Under the pieces are notes generated by a model. The model searched no databases. It worked only from the letters and a program-made list of their open reading frames with translations, and had not been told where the DNA came from. A stretch of DNA of 35,413 nucleotides from Bacillota bacterium (lineage in GTDB: Bacteria; Bacillota_I; Bacilli_A; RF39; UBA660), in contig SVAM01000013.1 of the NCBI GenBank assembly GCA_015059425.1, positions 1-35,413 of the forward strand, in the 5' to 3' direction. This document shows, in pieces, positions 33,398-35,413 of this stretch. Numbering within the stretch: position 1 is the stretch's first letter; each line of letters starts with the position of its first letter. The position numbers and the translations under genes were made by a program.

Positions 33398-35413
33398 ATG
33401 AAAATTAAACATATTTTGTTAAGTATAGTATTGGTATTAGTATGTGGATTCTCATTTATAAATGTAGAAGCATCTGTTAAAGAAACTATTGATGATTTTT
33501 CTGGTAATACATATATAATTGGGTCTACAAAATTTGATAATGATACTATAATTACTGCTGGTCGTGCTGCTCAAGCTGGTAGTGATGATGCAGTAATACG
33601 TTATATGAAAACTGGCGTTTTTGAAAGAGTTGAAGTTAAAATTTATCTTTATAATGAACGTGCTGAAGCGTGGTTCGAAATTCCAGTTGATGAAACTAAA
33701 GATATAGTGATATTAGACGAAAAAGAAGTTAAATCTTTAGAAGAAAATTTAGATATCTTTTTTGTTAATAATGAGGAAAAACAATTAGAATTCCCTTATT
33801 CAGGGGATATAGATCTTGAAACATTAGAAAGTAATGAATCAGTAAGTGGGTTAAAAGTAACATACAAAGATGGTAAATTTTATATACCTGCAACAACCAC
33901 TAATGTAAGTTTTAAAGATTCTGAAGGTGAAGACATTTATATTTCAACAGGTTATGATACAGAGGACGAAGAATATGGCTTAGGTGAATTTTATATACCT
34001 AAAAGAGTAAAGGCTGTAGATGAATCAGGTAAAGATTTAGGAATTTCAATTTTAGCAGCAAAAGATGGATTAGTATATGATTATGGGAATTTATATAGTT
34101 TCTCTAAACCATATTATGACTTATATTATGTTGATAAAAATGGAGTGGAAATAGATTTCTATACTTGGAAAGTTACTGAAGATACTACAATTAAACAAGC
34201 ATGGCATCCAATTGGGGACTTAGTAACTGATAATTTTTCTTATGAATTTGAAAGTGAAAAACAATTTATAGTTCATAAAGGGAATTTATATAAAACAGAT
34301 GGTGGGTATTATTTTAATGCTAGAATAATTGCTCCTCATGGTTATGATACTAGTGATACTTTAGTTAATGGAGAAAAAGTTGTATTTAAAGAAGTAGGCA
34401 TTGCTGGTGAAGATGCTCATATGGAGGCTATTGTTAAAGTACCTATTACTCAATTAAATGAAGTAAATGTTGTTGTAGATTGGGAAGAAGGAGAAAAAGT
34501 AACATTTAATGTAAAAATTTCTCAAGATGTAAATTATGTATATAATGCAACATTCTACAATAATGCTGATGAAATCATTGATACAAAAGAAGCTGATTCA
34601 TGGGGCGGTCTTGTTCAAAAAACAGATATTGTTTTAAAAAAGGATAATGCTGTTCATATTGGTTGGACATTAGAAAAGAATTCTAATGAATTATATGATT
34701 TTAATACATCTTTAACTAATAATATTAAATTATATCCTGTCTTTGTATCTTTAAAAGATTTTATATTAAAATCTGTAGTTAATGATGCTGTTTATCATGC
34801 TATTTTGCCTAGTGATATAAAATTAACTGAAACTGTAGTTTTAGACTTTGATGGAGATATTTCATTAGATTTAAATGGACATGATGTTTCTATTGCTAAT
34901 GTTCATGCTATAAGACTAAAAGGTAATAATACATTATTAAATGTAACAAACGGAACATTTACTACAACAGGTAATGCTGCAGGGCTTGCTATTGGAACAG
35001 ATAAAGAAAGTACATCAAGTGTTACTAGAAGAAGTTTATATGTTGGGTCAGACGTTATAATAAATGCTGAAACATTTGGTATTGTTGCATTTGGTAAATC
35101 ACAACTTGATTTTTACGGAACAATTAATATATCTGGAGATGGATATGGTATAAGCGGTAATGGAAACCCAAATAACGAAGGAACTATTTTCAATATACAT
35201 GAAGGAGCTATAATTAATGCACCAAATGGCGCAGCAATATATCAACCACAGCAAGGTACTACAAATATTAATGGTGGAACATTTGAAGCAAATACTATAT
35301 TAGGAATTAAGGCTGGAAACCTAAATGTATCCGATGGAACATTTAAAGCTATAGGAACACCGACAAATCCTAAAGCAAGTAATAATGGTATTAATTTAAC
35401 TGGTGATATATTC
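33398..35413 (+). CDS. Large secreted protein with B-repeat-like and beta-helix regions, 3' partial
   Basis: An open frame of 672 codons to the window edge with no stop. It starts at ATG 33398 behind GAAAGGA. A signal peptide is clear (MKIKHILLSIVLVLVCGFSF, with likely cleavage after VEA at 25). Residues ~415-450 contain AVHIGWTLEKNSNELYDFNTS, then NNIKLYPVF, like a degenerate Flg_new repeat. From ~460 on, short Gly/Asn/Thr repeats (VTNGTFTTTG, NINGGTFEA, NVSDGTFKA) suggest a pectate-lyase-like right-handed beta-helix. It is probably an adhesin or another wall-associated protein; the C-terminal anchor, if any, is outside the window. It is probably co-transcribed with the lipoprotein before it. 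Confidence 0.8.
   Translation, partial: MKIKHILLSIVLVLVCGFSFINVEASVKETIDDFSGNTYIIGSTKFDNDTIITAGRAAQAGSDDAVIRYMKTGVFERVEVKIYLYNERAEAWFEIPVDETKDIVILDEKEVKSLEENLDIFFVNNEEKQLEFPYSGDIDLETLESNESVSGLKVTYKDGKFYIPATTTNVSFKDSEGEDIYISTGYDTEDEEYGLGEFYIPKRVKAVDESGKDLGISILAAKDGLVYDYGNLYSFSKPYYDLYYVDKNGVEIDFYTWKVTEDTTIKQAWHPIGDLVTDNFSYEFESEKQFIVHKGNLYKTDGGYYFNARIIAPHGYDTSDTLVNGEKVVFKEVGIAGEDAHMEAIVKVPITQLNEVNVVVDWEEGEKVTFNVKISQDVNYVYNATFYNNADEIIDTKEADSWGGLVQKTDIVLKKDNAVHIGWTLEKNSNELYDFNTSLTNNIKLYPVFVSLKDFILKSVVNDAVYHAILPSDIKLTETVVLDFDGDISLDLNGHDVSIANVHAIRLKGNNTLLNVTNGTFTTTGNAAGLAIGTDKESTSSVTRRSLYVGSDVIINAETFGIVAFGKSQLDFYGTINISGDGYGISGNGNPNNEGTIFNIHEGAIINAPNGAAIYQPQQGTTNINGGTFEANTILGIKAGNLNVSDGTFKAIGTPTNPKASNNGINLTGDIF

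Noticed and set aside
1..35413. Alternative genetic code with TGA as Trp
   Set aside because: Trp is encoded by TGG throughout and TGA ends genes at expected places.

Overview
The window is very AT-rich by eye, dense in genes and read with the standard code: TGG encodes Trp and TGA is used as a stop, for example at 819 and for the ABC ATPase. Gene content and order (secE-nusG, sepF-divIVA, tmcAL / yceD-rpmF, a T-box leader before valS, a CotD-like coat protein at the left edge) point to a low-GC Firmicute. An uncultured gut Bacilli lineage (RF39/Erysipelotrichales type) is likely, but that placement is inference.

Layout. 1-5.2 kb: CotD-like coat protein end, a frameshifted family-4 uracil-DNA glycosylase, an HD hydrolase, a DUF368 polyprenyl-phosphate transporter, a YkgJ-type Cys-cluster protein, secE-nusG with a small membrane protein, and a transglutaminase-like protein. 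5.2-7.7 kb (minus): a NitT/TauT-type ABC importer. 7.9-8.7 kb: a predicted ADP-ribosyltransferase. 8.7-16.8 kb: three alpha-helical proteins of unknown function, then sepF, a DivIVA-like gene and three large exported proteins, apparently one operon ending at a strong terminator. 16.9-20.3 kb: polA and mutM. 20.3-21.75 kb: two diverged copies of a ~340-bp element flanking a gene for a possible Cys-His-Asp enzyme. 21.7-23.6 kb: tmcAL (minus) divergent from yceD-rpmF. 23.7-28.8 kb: a membrane-anchored WG-like repeat protein and two more exported proteins. 28.9-32.4 kb: a T-box leader, an HD gene and valS. 32.4 kb to the edge: a lipoprotein with two Listeria-Bacteroides repeats and a large secreted protein cut by the window end.

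Most interesting is the duplicated element at 20.3-20.66 and 21.4-21.75 kb. Each copy has its own promoter (TTGATA-16-TATAAT), a leader with a strictly conserved block that can mask the Shine-Dalgarno, a small ORF (39 and 46 aa) that differs by codon-preserving changes, and a 3' segment complementary to the RNA 5' end. The layout resembles a self-folding small-peptide mRNA, as in type I toxin mRNAs, but I recognise no family.

A second theme is five related exported proteins in two clusters. Three have a TasA/camelysin-like N-terminal region and two lack it; all share a C-terminal domain ending in an 'RP-V-L ... G-GT--PY' signature. One cluster appears to be co-transcribed with sepF and divIVA.
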